From the NCBI GenBank assembly GCA_035291705.1, contig DATDRM010000253.1, positions 1 to 20,763 on the forward strand: a stretch of 20,763 nucleotides of DNA, given 5' to 3'. Both the position numbers and the translations under genes were made by a program. The notes below the pieces were generated by a model. The model was not told the DNA's origin and did not search any database. It saw only the letters and a program-made list of their open reading frames with translations. Position 1 is the first letter of the stretch, and each line of letters opens with the position of its first letter. Shown here piece by piece: positions 13,813 to 20,763 of the stretch. The stretch is from DATDRM01 sp035291705 (GTDB lineage: Bacteria > Chloroflexota > Anaerolineae > Anaerolineales > UBA4823).

Positions 13813-15219
13813 ATGAGTACTGAAGCGACCATCCTGGAGGGGATCGGTGATTATAAATTCGGTTTCAGAGATCCCGACGAACTGGTTTTCAAGTCGCGTA
13901 AGGGCCTTGACAGGGGGGTTGTGGAACAGATCTCAGCCATGAAGGGGGAGCCGCAATGGATGTTGGAATTTCGCCTCAAGGCGCTAGAGCATTTCATATC
14001 TCGCCCGATGCCGACCTGGGGCGGCGATATCAGTCAATTAAATCTGGACGAAATTTATTTTTACGCCAAGCCAACTGATAAAGAAGGAAGCTCGTGGGAC
14101 GATGTCCCTGATACGATTAAGGAAACCTTCAACCGTTTGGGAATACCGGAAGCCGAACAGAAATTTCTCTCCGGTGTGGGCGCTCAATATGAATCCGAGA
14201 TGGTTTATCACAGCATCCAGGAGCACCTCTCCAATCAGGGCGTGATCTTCAAAAGCATCGAAAATGGTTTGCGTGAACACCCAGACCTGTTCCGGGAGTA
14301 TTTTGGGACAGTCATTCCCATCGAGGACAATAAGTTTGCGGCCTTGAACAGCGCGGTGTGGTCAGGGGGTTCATTTGTTTATGTCCCACCGGGAGTCAAG
14401 GTAGATCTACCATTGCAAGCTTATTTCCGAATTAACACGGCTGAACTGGGGCAATTCGAGCGTTCCCTGATTATCATCGATGAAGGCGCTCAAGCCCACT
14501 ATGTCGAGGGATGTACCGCGCCGATTTATTCAACCGAATCGTTCCATAGCGGTGTGATCGAGATCATCGTAAAGAAGGGGGCGCGCATGCGTTATACAAC
14601 GATCCAAAACTGGTCGACCAATATGTACAACCTGGTGACGCAGCGGGCGTTTGTCCATGAAGGTGGGACGATGGAATGGGTGGACGCCAACCTGGGCTCT
14701 AAACTAACAATGAAATACCCCTCCTGCTACCTGATCGGAGAGGGTGCTCACGGCGAAATCCTTTCGATGGCTTTTGCGGCGACTGGCCAACACCAGGACA
14801 CCGGCGGTAAGATGCTCCACTTTGCTCCCAACACGAGCAGCAAGATCACCTCCAAGTCGATTAGTAGGGGCAAAGGCCGGGCATCCTATCGTGGTCTGCT
14901 GAAAGTGCACAAAGGCGCCAAGAACGTTCGCTCCAACGCCGTCTGTGACGCGCTCCTGCTCAACCCAGAATCAAGGTCCGACACCTACCCTTACATTGAA
15001 ATCGATGAAGATGACGTGACTATTGGTCACGAAGCTTCTGTTTCGAAGGTTGGTGAAGAACAGCTCTTCTACCTGATGAGCCGCGGGCTGAGCAATGAAG
15101 AGGCCACGACCATGGTCGTCTCCGGTTTCATCGAGCCGTTGGTGAAAGAGCTGCCGATGGAATATGCCGTCGAAATGAACCGTCTGATTCAACTTCAGAT
15201 GGAAGGATCAATTGGGTAA
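13813..15219 (+). CDS. sufB: Fe-S cluster scaffold SufB
   Basis: Beta-helix scaffold subunit on which clusters are built with SufC and SufD. It has 468 residues, and GGAGG (13802-13806) precedes the ATG by 6 nt. Characteristic stretches are FAALNSAVWSGGSFVYVPPGVKVDLPLQAYFRIN, HYVEGCTAPIYS, and the C-terminal HEASVSKVGEEQLFYLMSRGLSNEEATTMVVSGFIEPLVKELPMEYAVEMNRLIQLQMEGSIG, which is very close to Bacillus-type SufB. By my alignment from memory, the position of the E. coli catalytic Cys405 (before the TFPY motif) is Ser here (SRSDTYPY), as in Gram-positive SufB. A Cys is retained slightly upstream in VCDALLL and another in EGCTAP. Confidence 0.97.
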   Translation: MSTEATILEGIGDYKFGFRDPDELVFKSRKGLDRGVVEQISAMKGEPQWMLEFRLKALEHFISRPMPTWGGDISQLNLDEIYFYAKPTDKEGSSWDDVPDTIKETFNRLGIPEAEQKFLSGVGAQYESEMVYHSIQEHLSNQGVIFKSIENGLREHPDLFREYFGTVIPIEDNKFAALNSAVWSGGSFVYVPPGVKVDLPLQAYFRINTAELGQFERSLIIIDEGAQAHYVEGCTAPIYSTESFHSGVIEIIVKKGARMRYTTIQNWSTNMYNLVTQRAFVHEGGTMEWVDANLGSKLTMKYPSCYLIGEGAHGEILSMAFAATGQHQDTGGKMLHFAPNTSSKITSKSISRGKGRASYRGLLKVHKGAKNVRSNAVCDALLLNPESRSDTYPYIEIDEDDVTIGHEASVSKVGEEQLFYLMSRGLSNEEATTMVVSGFIEPLVKELPMEYAVEMNRLIQLQMEGSIG

Positions 15220-15243
15220 AGTATTCAAGGACGAAAATATCGA

Positions 15244-16590
15244 ATGGCCCGCACTGTAGTCACACGTACCCGACAAACAGCACTTCAGGAAACTCCGGAA
15301 TTCAACTTTACAGCTGAGATGATCCCCATTCTCGATGGGGGGAGGCCGGTGATCCTCAAAGAATACCGGGCAAGAGCATGGGAGGCGTATCAACGGTTGC
15401 CTTTTCCTAAAACAACCGATGAACCCTGGAGACGCACTGACCTGAAGAAATTGGATACCACCTCCTTCCAGCTACCTGAACGAGGTGCTTTCGAGGATTT
15501 ACCGGTTGTGGCTGAGGAACTTCTGCAACCTTTGGTTAGCGATCAACATGGTGGGCAGATCATACTACTTCCCGGTGGTTCACAGGTTGAGCTCTCACCA
15601 GACCTGGCTGGCAAGGGTGTTATCTTCTCCGACCTGGCGACGGCTGAACGCGAGCATAGCGATATTTTGGCGTATGTCATCGGGAAGATCGTACGCGCCG
15701 ACGAAGGAAAATTTGCCGCGCTAGCGGCCTCCTTAGCCCAAAATGGGGTGCTGATCTACGTCCCGAGAGGCGTTCAGGTGGAACAGCCCCTGCATAGCGT
15801 GCTGTGGGGGCCAGGAGTGGGTCTAGCGCATTTATCTCATGTGATAGTGTGGTTAGAGGATGGTGCCACTTTAACCTATGTGCACGAGGCCGCGTCTCCG
15901 ACTGAACCTGGAGGGCAGACCTTGCACGCTGGGATTGTCGAGATCCACGTGGGAGCTGGTGCACATCTACGGTTTGTCGAGCTCCAATCTTGGGGTGAGC
16001 ATGTCTGGAACTTCAGCCACGAGCGAGCGCGCGTGGAGCGAGATGGAAACCTGGATTGGGTATTCGTAGCAGTAGGAAGCCACCTGACGAAGAATTTTTC
16101 TGATTTGGATTTGAATGGTCAGGGCGCGACAGGGCGCATGTCCGGTTTCTACTTCACAGATGGCATGCAACACCTGGATCACGACACCCAACAAAACCAC
16201 TTGGCGCCGAATACGACTAGTGATTTGTTGTTCAAAGGAGCACTCAAGGGTCAAAGCCGGTCAGTGTGGCAAGGGATGATTTACGTAGCACCTGGCGCCC
16301 AGAAGACTGATGGTTACCAGGCCAACCGCAATCTGGTGCTGAGTAGCCAGGCACGCGCTGATTCAATCCCAGGTCTCGAAATTATGGCCGATGATGTACG
16401 TTGCACACATGGTGCGACAGTGGGAAAGATCAATCCAGAAGAGGTGTTTTACTTATGCAGCCGAGGAATCTCGCACCCGGAGGCCGAGCGTTTAATTGTC
16501 GAAGGCTTCTTTGATCCTATCGTGCAACGCATTCCCTTCGAAGGTGTACGCAGCCGGCTGGAGAAATCCATTGCTGAGAAGATGGGGTAA
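15244..16590 (+). CDS. sufD: Fe-S cluster scaffold SufD
   Basis: Paralogue and partner of SufB in the SufBC2D complex, needed for iron entry. The 448 residues have the helical N-terminal part with WRRTDLKKLDTTSF, the beta-helix core, and the C-terminal signature DDVRCTHGATVGKINPEEVFYLCSRGISHPEAERLIVEGFF. The His of CTHGATVG corresponds to E. coli SufD His360. The start ATG has only AAGGA 12 nt upstream, a rather long distance, and follows the sufB stop by 24 nt. It lies in the same operon with the usual B-D order. Confidence 0.95.
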   Translation: MARTVVTRTRQTALQETPEFNFTAEMIPILDGGRPVILKEYRARAWEAYQRLPFPKTTDEPWRRTDLKKLDTTSFQLPERGAFEDLPVVAEELLQPLVSDQHGGQIILLPGGSQVELSPDLAGKGVIFSDLATAEREHSDILAYVIGKIVRADEGKFAALAASLAQNGVLIYVPRGVQVEQPLHSVLWGPGVGLAHLSHVIVWLEDGATLTYVHEAASPTEPGGQTLHAGIVEIHVGAGAHLRFVELQSWGEHVWNFSHERARVERDGNLDWVFVAVGSHLTKNFSDLDLNGQGATGRMSGFYFTDGMQHLDHDTQQNHLAPNTTSDLLFKGALKGQSRSVWQGMIYVAPGAQKTDGYQANRNLVLSSQARADSIPGLEIMADDVRCTHGATVGKINPEEVFYLCSRGISHPEAERLIVEGFFDPIVQRIPFEGVRSRLEKSIAEKMG

Positions 16591-16612
16591 AGAAACGATT
16601 TCGGAGGCATAC

Positions 16613-16906
16613 TTGTCAGATATTTATTTCACCAGGGCTCCTGATCAAAAGGAGTTATACAAAGTGGGGGATCGAGTGGATGTGTTTTGTGACCATGAAA
16701 ACGAACATGGCGACCGCGTGCGGAATTGGTTGACTGGGACGGTGGTTCAGGTTGACCCGAAGATGATTGCGGTTCAATTTCAGGAAAACGTCTATTTGAC
16801 CGATGGTTGGATGGTTCCGGACCATGTCCTTTGGTGTCCGAAAATCTCGAGCAATATTCGGCTATCTCTAATTCGTAAACGCCGTCCCCGCCCACGCTCG
16901 AAGTAA
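16613..16906 (+). CDS. Unrecognised 97-residue protein in the suf operon (SH3-like barrel suspected)
   Basis: I do not recognise this gene. The TTG start at 16613 is favoured by GGAGG (16603-16607) 5 nt upstream; no ATG is available, and extending upstream would run into sufD. Residues 15-76 (from LYKVGDRVDVFCDHEN, through NWLTGTVVQVDPKMIAVQF, to DGWMVPDHVLWC) look like five short beta strands with a GDxV opening and a WxxPDH ending, as in small SH3/Tudor-like barrels. Two Cys (26, 75) and three His (29, 32, 71) could bind metal. The last 15 residues are strongly basic (RKRRPRPRSK), suggesting contact with nucleic acid or an acidic partner. It ends 4 nt before sufS. Position implies a link with sulfur transfer or Fe-S assembly, but no function is claimed. 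Confidence 0.75.
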   Translation: MSDIYFTRAPDQKELYKVGDRVDVFCDHENEHGDRVRNWLTGTVVQVDPKMIAVQFQENVYLTDGWMVPDHVLWCPKISSNIRLSLIRKRRPRPRSK

Positions 16907-16910
16907 AATA

Positions 16911-18161
16911 ATGAAATCTTTAGTCCCGGCGAATGTCTTAGATGTTGCCCACATCCGGACTGATTTCCCGATCCTGGAGAGGGAGGTACGTCCTGGGGTG
17001 AAGGTGGTTTATTTGGACTCAACAGCAACGTCGCAAAAACCCTTGCAGGTGATAGAAGCGATGGATCGATTTTACCGAGAATCCAATGCTAACATCCATC
17101 GTGGCATCCACGCGCTGGCCGAAGAATCAACTGCAATGTATGAGGCGGCGCGGGGAAAGATCGCCCAGCTGATCAACGCACCTTCAGCAAGGCAAGTCAT
17201 CTTCACTCGAAACACGACCGAAGCGATTAACCTGGTCGCCTACAGCTGGGGTAAGGCGAACCTTAAACCTGGGGATGTGGTCATCCTGACAGAAATGGAG
17301 CACCACTCGAATCTGGTACCCTGGCACATGCTGGCTACTGAGCGGGATCTCCGACTGGAGTTTATCCCAGTCACTCCACAGGGATTACTCGACTTGGAGG
17401 AGTACCGCCAGCTACTTGGATTAAACCCACGCTTGATAGCATTTACGCACATGTCAAATGTCTTGGGGACGATCAATCCAGCTGCGGAGATTATTCACCT
17501 TGCTCACAAGGTTGGAGCGATCGTTCTGGTGGATGGTGCGCAATCCGTGCCTCATTTCCCGGTCGATGTCCAGGAGTTGGACATGGATTTCCTGGCATTT
17601 TCGAGCCACAAAATGTGCGGCCCAACCGGCATTGGGGTATTGTATGGGAGAAAGACTTTGCTTGATGCGATGCCGCCTTTCCTGGGCGGGGGCGACATGA
17701 TTAAGAAGGTTAGTCTGCGTTCATTCACCCCGAATGAACTTCCCTACAAGTATGAAGCAGGCACACCGGCCATCGCCGAAGCGATAGGTTTTGGTGCAGC
17801 GGTGGATTACCTGCAGCGGATTGGCCTGGATTCGATCGCTGAACATGAGCGCGAGATCATCAGCTATGCCCTTGAGCGGCTCGAGGAAATCCCTGGCGTA
17901 ACGGTCTATGGCCCACCTGCGGAGCATAAGGGCGGAGTGGCTTCCTTCACCCTCGCCGGGGTGCACGCTCACGATGTCGCCCAGATTTTGGATACAGATG
18001 GTGTGGCCGTGCGCGCCGGTCATCACTGCGCCATGCCTTTGCATGAAAGGTTTCATTTAAATTCCACAACACGCGCCAGCTTCTACCTCTACAATACAGT
18101 GGAAGAAGTTGATAAACTTATTGACGCCATCTATCGGGTAAAGAAAATATTTAAAACATGA
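16911..18161 (+). CDS. sufS: Cysteine desulfurase SufS
   Basis: PLP-dependent group II cysteine desulfurase supplying persulfide sulfur to the SufBCD scaffold through SufU. Its 416 residues carry NANIHRGIHALAEEST, TRNTTEAINLVAYSWG, EMEHHSNLVPW, the PLP lysine in FSSHKMCGPTGIGVLYG, and the persulfide Cys in VRAGHHCAMPLHERF. Near the N-terminus it reads LDSTATSQKP instead of the usual LDNAATSQKP. No Shine-Dalgarno precedes the ATG; the stop of the preceding small gene lies 4 nt upstream, so translation probably depends on termination-reinitiation. Gene order with SufU confirms the SufS/SufU type rather than NifS or CsdA. Confidence 0.96.
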   Translation: MKSLVPANVLDVAHIRTDFPILEREVRPGVKVVYLDSTATSQKPLQVIEAMDRFYRESNANIHRGIHALAEESTAMYEAARGKIAQLINAPSARQVIFTRNTTEAINLVAYSWGKANLKPGDVVILTEMEHHSNLVPWHMLATERDLRLEFIPVTPQGLLDLEEYRQLLGLNPRLIAFTHMSNVLGTINPAAEIIHLAHKVGAIVLVDGAQSVPHFPVDVQELDMDFLAFSSHKMCGPTGIGVLYGRKTLLDAMPPFLGGGDMIKKVSLRSFTPNELPYKYEAGTPAIAEAIGFGAAVDYLQRIGLDSIAEHEREIISYALERLEEIPGVTVYGPPAEHKGGVASFTLAGVHAHDVAQILDTDGVAVRAGHHCAMPLHERFHLNSTTRASFYLYNTVEEVDKLIDAIYRVKKIFKT

Positions 18162-18184
18162 ATTTTGATCCGTGAAGCGCGACT

Positions 18185-18580
18185 ATGGATGACCTTTATC
18201 GTGAACTAATCATCGACCGATATCAAAATCCCCTCTATCGGGGGATGCTTGAACCCAACGATATCACTTTTGAGGATGCCAATCCATTGTGCGGGGATGA
18301 GCTGCGCATTGACTTGCGAGTGGATGACAAAGGGATTGTCAGAGAGGTGGCTTTTAGTGGGCATGGCTGCGCCATATCTCAAGCCTCCGCTGACCTATTA
18401 TTGGAGTCAATCCTGGGTAGATCTCTGGATGAAGTCAGAGACATTACCAAGGACGATATTTTAGAAATGTTAGGGATCGAGTTGGGACCGGTACGCTTGA
18501 AATGCGCTCTCTTGTCGTTGAAGGTGCTTAAAGCTGGCGTGTATGGCCTGGGGGAAGCGGACGACGATTTGGTTGAGTGA
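18185..18580 (+). CDS. sufU: Sulfur transfer protein SufU
   Basis: Zinc-containing IscU-like protein that, in Gram-positive bacteria, accepts persulfide sulfur from SufS and passes it to SufBCD. The 131 residues start LYRELIIDRYQNPLYRG and carry the three conserved Cys: NPLCGDELRIDL (around residue 37), GHGCAISQASADLLLES (around 62) and VRLKCALLSLKVL (around 104), together with the Asp of CGD. An insertion before the last Cys, as in SufU rather than IscU, is present. It begins 23 nt after the sufS stop and is the last gene of the operon. There is no sufE or sufA in the window. Confidence 0.95.
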   Translation: MDDLYRELIIDRYQNPLYRGMLEPNDITFEDANPLCGDELRIDLRVDDKGIVREVAFSGHGCAISQASADLLLESILGRSLDEVRDITKDDILEMLGIELGPVRLKCALLSLKVLKAGVYGLGEADDDLVE

Positions 18581-18594
18581 TTACCCCTAAAAAC

Positions 18595-20067
18595 CTATTC
18601 TTGTTGTGATAATAAGCGCGGGACCTCACCGACTTGCCCGCTCTTTTTTTGTTGGAGCGTCTTCCAAAACTTAACTGCACCAATCACAATTAGAACGACA
18701 ACCGGTAAAACTAAATAAACAATATACTTTGGCAGAGAAATCACGACTGGTGCAGAGAATACCTTATTAAAGCCTGAATTCCAGGTATATATAAGGAATC
18801 CCAAAAATGAAAGGGCATAGGTCATCGATGTTGTGCGCCAATCAGGGATTAGACAGGCTAGTGCAATCAGGGGAATCAGATACCAGGCCTTTCCATAATC
18901 AATTAGAAAAAGGGAGAAAAACAGTGCTAAAATCGCCCATCCCAAAATCAACTGCTTAATTTCTCCGCTTCGGGTGAGGCCAACCACGATTATTAAAACG
19001 ACAAAGACCACTCTCAATAAGGAACGCAGGAATTCAGGTGCAGAACCACCTGACATTCCGATAATACTGAATAATTGAGTAGCAAGATAATCTCCAACAT
19101 CAAACTGAATATAAAAAATGGCAGCTATAAGAGAAAAAAGGATTCCCAGGATGATGTAATCCCTCCATCTTTTTCGCCTGAGATCTATGAGTAGATACAC
19201 TGCTGCGAAAGGTAGGGTAGTCATCTTTATCAATACTGACAATGTCAAAGGCACGATGGCAAAGTTCCTGCGCTCGAAAACCAGAAGTAAAATCGCCAAC
19301 AAAAGAAAGAATACAATAAATGTATCGCCCTTACTTTGACCTAATATTACAATAATTGGGTTCCATGCATACAGAACCAAACTGGAGAGTAAATAATGGG
19401 GATATAGCTTGTTGATAATAATTGCGATGAGAACGAGGTTTGAGACATTTACAAGCAAAAAAGCAACCCGATAGATAAATAGATTCTCGGCCACATCTTC
19501 CCCAGTGAGTTTAGCGAGGCCAATTTCTATTGCCGTCCACATCGGAAGCTTCCACCACTCCGCGATGTCGGTATAGTCATGGCTCGCATAAGGATAAACT
19601 GGATCGTGCGGGATTTCGTCAGCAGCGATACGGTATGGATTTTTATTATGAACTGCGGCCAGACGACCGCGTAACATATAGTTGAAGATATCCGTGTTCA
19701 GGTTTGGTAAAGCAAATGTGGATAGCAGGAGATATGCGCCAGTTGGGATTAGAACAAGCGCAAGCGTACTAGAGCGCGCCTGAAGTTTCCGGCTTAGAAA
19801 TACCACCGATCCATAAACAGCGAAAGCGACAACGGGTGTTGCGACCAACAAGATCGCAACTGATTTTGGATCATTGGGAATAGGAAGCGGTACTGAAACT
19901 ATCCATGACCAAAGGGGAAAATCTGAAACCAGAGAAGCACTGGGACGAGTTAAGCGAGCTGGAGTCTGGGGGATAATAAAACAATAGGTGAAATAGACAA
20001 TAAGCAAACACAATGCCAGCAGGCTGAAGATAAATAGCCAAAATGGAGAATCAGTTTTCTTTTCCAA
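18595..20067 (-). CDS. Polytopic membrane glycosyltransferase, GT-C type (mannosyltransferase-like)
   Basis: Integral membrane protein of 490 residues with about ten to twelve hydrophobic segments and a Lys/Gln-rich C-terminal tail. After the second or third segment comes LPNLNTDIFNYMLRGRLAAVHNKNPY, an extracytoplasmic loop with an Asp and a YMLRGR...NPY pattern. This resembles the first loop of GT-C glycosyltransferases that use polyprenyl-phosphate sugars, such as mycobacterial MptA/MptB mannosyltransferases. It probably adds a hexose to an envelope glycan or lipid outside the membrane; donor and acceptor cannot be told. The start is TTG at 20067 with a weak AGG upstream and no earlier ATG in frame. 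The gene is markedly AT-rich (21/60 and 22/60 G+C in the two blocks counted, 18661-18720 and 19381-19440) compared with both neighbours, suggesting separate origin. Confidence 0.72.
   Translation of the reverse strand: MEKKTDSPFWLFIFSLLALCLLIVYFTYCFIIPQTPARLTRPSASLVSDFPLWSWIVSVPLPIPNDPKSVAILLVATPVVAFAVYGSVVFLSRKLQARSSTLALVLIPTGAYLLLSTFALPNLNTDIFNYMLRGRLAAVHNKNPYRIAADEIPHDPVYPYASHDYTDIAEWWKLPMWTAIEIGLAKLTGEDVAENLFIYRVAFLLVNVSNLVLIAIIINKLYPHYLLSSLVLYAWNPIIVILGQSKGDTFIVFFLLLAILLLVFERRNFAIVPLTLSVLIKMTTLPFAAVYLLIDLRRKRWRDYIILGILFSLIAAIFYIQFDVGDYLATQLFSIIGMSGGSAPEFLRSLLRVVFVVLIIVVGLTRSGEIKQLILGWAILALFFSLFLIDYGKAWYLIPLIALACLIPDWRTTSMTYALSFLGFLIYTWNSGFNKVFSAPVVISLPKYIVYLVLPVVVLIVIGAVKFWKTLQQKKSGQVGEVPRLLSQQE
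18618..18650 (+). terminator. Probable intrinsic terminator of the suf operon
   Basis: GCGGG (18618-18622) and CCCGC (18637-18641) form a short GC-rich stem with a 14-nt loop, followed after two bases by seven to eight Ts (18642-18650). It stands 37 bp after the sufU stop, on the suf strand, and lies within the coding end of the convergent glycosyltransferase. The stem is only 5 bp, so efficiency is uncertain. Confidence 0.45.
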
Positions 20068-20111
20068 TCGATGCCTACTTCTGTGAGTGCTTCCTAAAAA
20101 TTTCCCATGCC

Positions 20112-20763
20112 TTAAATTCGATCAGGAAAATAATCCAGGTCTTTGTCCAAGAAAGGAGTAGGCTCTGAAAGATGGAGATTCACGGCAGTGATGCTTGACG
20201 ACTCGTACGAGTTCAGCCATCTCCGTAGGAAAAGAAGTTGCACTAGACCCTGGAGGATAGCAAATACCAACAAAGCTGAAATTGGGTGCCCCTTGAAGGC
20301 GATTGTATAGATGGTTCCCGCGATCAATAAGATGAGGGCAACGAGCTGGGGGAGCAACCAGAGTGGATTCTGCTTGCTGTCCTTGCTCTTGGGAGTTGTC
20401 CTGAAGTCTAATGGCAGACGTAAAATTGCCATTCCCCACGCCAACAAATAAATTGGCCAGGTACTATAAACTAATGCGACCGCCCGCGCCAGAGAGGTAT
20501 TGGGGACTGAGTGGTGGCGGTAAAGGCGAAAAGCCATATGGCGGATTAACACATCTGCCAGCGCCAAGGGAGTTATATGGAGCAGATATTCGTGGAAGGC
20601 CTCCCGAACTTCAGGTCCCGCAAAGATCAAAATAGCGATAGTCGCAAACAGGTGCAACGCCACCACTGGCCCAATCCAGTATTTGGTCATCCGCACCGAA
20701 TATGACAGCCGTTGTCCCCAAGTCAGTCGGTGGAATAGCCGGGGATAGGTCGTAATCAATAAT
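20112..20763 (-). CDS. C-terminal part of a membrane glycosyltransferase, probably GT2 (5' end beyond window)
   Basis: The reading frame is open to the right edge, so this is the 3' part of a longer gene; the apparent TTG at 20759 is not taken as its start. The visible 217 codons begin near LITTYPRLFHRLTWGQRLSYSVRMTKYWIG, which resembles the segment after the catalytic domain in cellulose-synthase-like family 2 glycosyltransferases (RQRL-Y then the first helix of the exit channel). It is followed by five or six hydrophobic segments and a short soluble tail ending DLDYFPDRI. The catalytic D, DxD and QxxRW motifs would lie outside the window, so the family is inferred. It precedes the GT-C gene by 44 bp on the same strand, and the pair may act on one envelope polysaccharide or glycolipid. 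Confidence 0.6.
   Translation of the reverse strand, partial: LLITTYPRLFHRLTWGQRLSYSVRMTKYWIGPVVALHLFATIAILIFAGPEVREAFHEYLLHITPLALADVLIRHMAFRLYRHHSVPNTSLARAVALVYSTWPIYLLAWGMAILRLPLDFRTTPKSKDSKQNPLWLLPQLVALILLIAGTIYTIAFKGHPISALLVFAILQGLVQLLFLRRWLNSYESSSITAVNLHLSEPTPFLDKDLDYFPDRI

Noticed and set aside
16496..16612. Longer version of the small suf gene beginning inside sufD
   Set aside because: It would overlap the conserved end of sufD by 95 bp, while TTG 16613 has an excellent Shine-Dalgarno.
1..20763. CRISPR arrays, tRNA or rRNA genes, insertion sequences
   Set aside because: No regularly spaced repeats, cloverleaf-like segments, rRNA signatures or transposase frames were seen; nearly all sequence is occupied by recognised genes.

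Overview
The window reads as a core-genome segment of a free-living bacterium, most likely a member of the Chloroflexota (Anaerolineae-like). That assignment is an inference. It rests on the moderate G+C content, the long Thr/Pro-rich spacer in a membrane-anchored PrsA/SurA-like protein, a SufR-type regulator divergent from a sufCBD-sufS-sufU operon of the Gram-positive (SufU) kind, and the gene order. No tRNA, rRNA, CRISPR array, transposase or phage gene was found.

Left part (1-9086). ftsY (SRP receptor, cut by the left edge) is transcribed leftward and shares a short divergent control region with moaC. Both genes have an extended -10 element ending 8 nt before the start codon, so both mRNAs should be leaderless or nearly so. 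Rightward follow moaC, a moaD-moaE fusion (molybdopterin synthase), a threonine synthase with an N-terminal zinc ribbon, fabF, rnc and smc. rnc and smc overlap by ATGA. fabF-rnc-smc is the common acpP-fabF-rnc-smc block without acpP. A 63-bp nested inverted repeat separates fabF and rnc.

Middle part (9110-11720). Leftward runs rpsF-ssb-rpsR, the classical S6/SSB/S18 cluster, preceded by a structured leader and followed by a membrane-anchored peptidyl-prolyl isomerase. That isomerase gene converges on smc.

Fe-S part (11720-18650). A SufR-like repressor gene and a SufT/MIP18-like gene (ATGA overlap) are transcribed leftward, divergent from sufC-sufB-sufD-orfX-sufS-sufU. The intergenic region holds near-consensus sigma-70 promoters for both directions. 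Between them lie two copies of a 17-bp dyad spaced exactly 60 bp and a third, different dyad. One copy overlaps the sufC -35 box, which fits autoregulated Fe-S-responsive repression. The sufC leader can form competing hairpins, one of which would cover the ribosome binding site. Between sufD and sufS lies a 97-residue protein that I do not recognise, with a TTG start and a good Shine-Dalgarno. It is the best candidate here for an undescribed component. A hairpin plus T-run after sufU lies inside the 3' end of the convergent gene.

Right part (18595-20763). Two leftward genes for envelope glycan synthesis: a polytopic GT-C-type glycosyltransferase, clearly more AT-rich than all its neighbours, and the membrane-spanning C-terminal part of a probable family 2 (cellulose-synthase-like) glycosyltransferase cut by the right edge.
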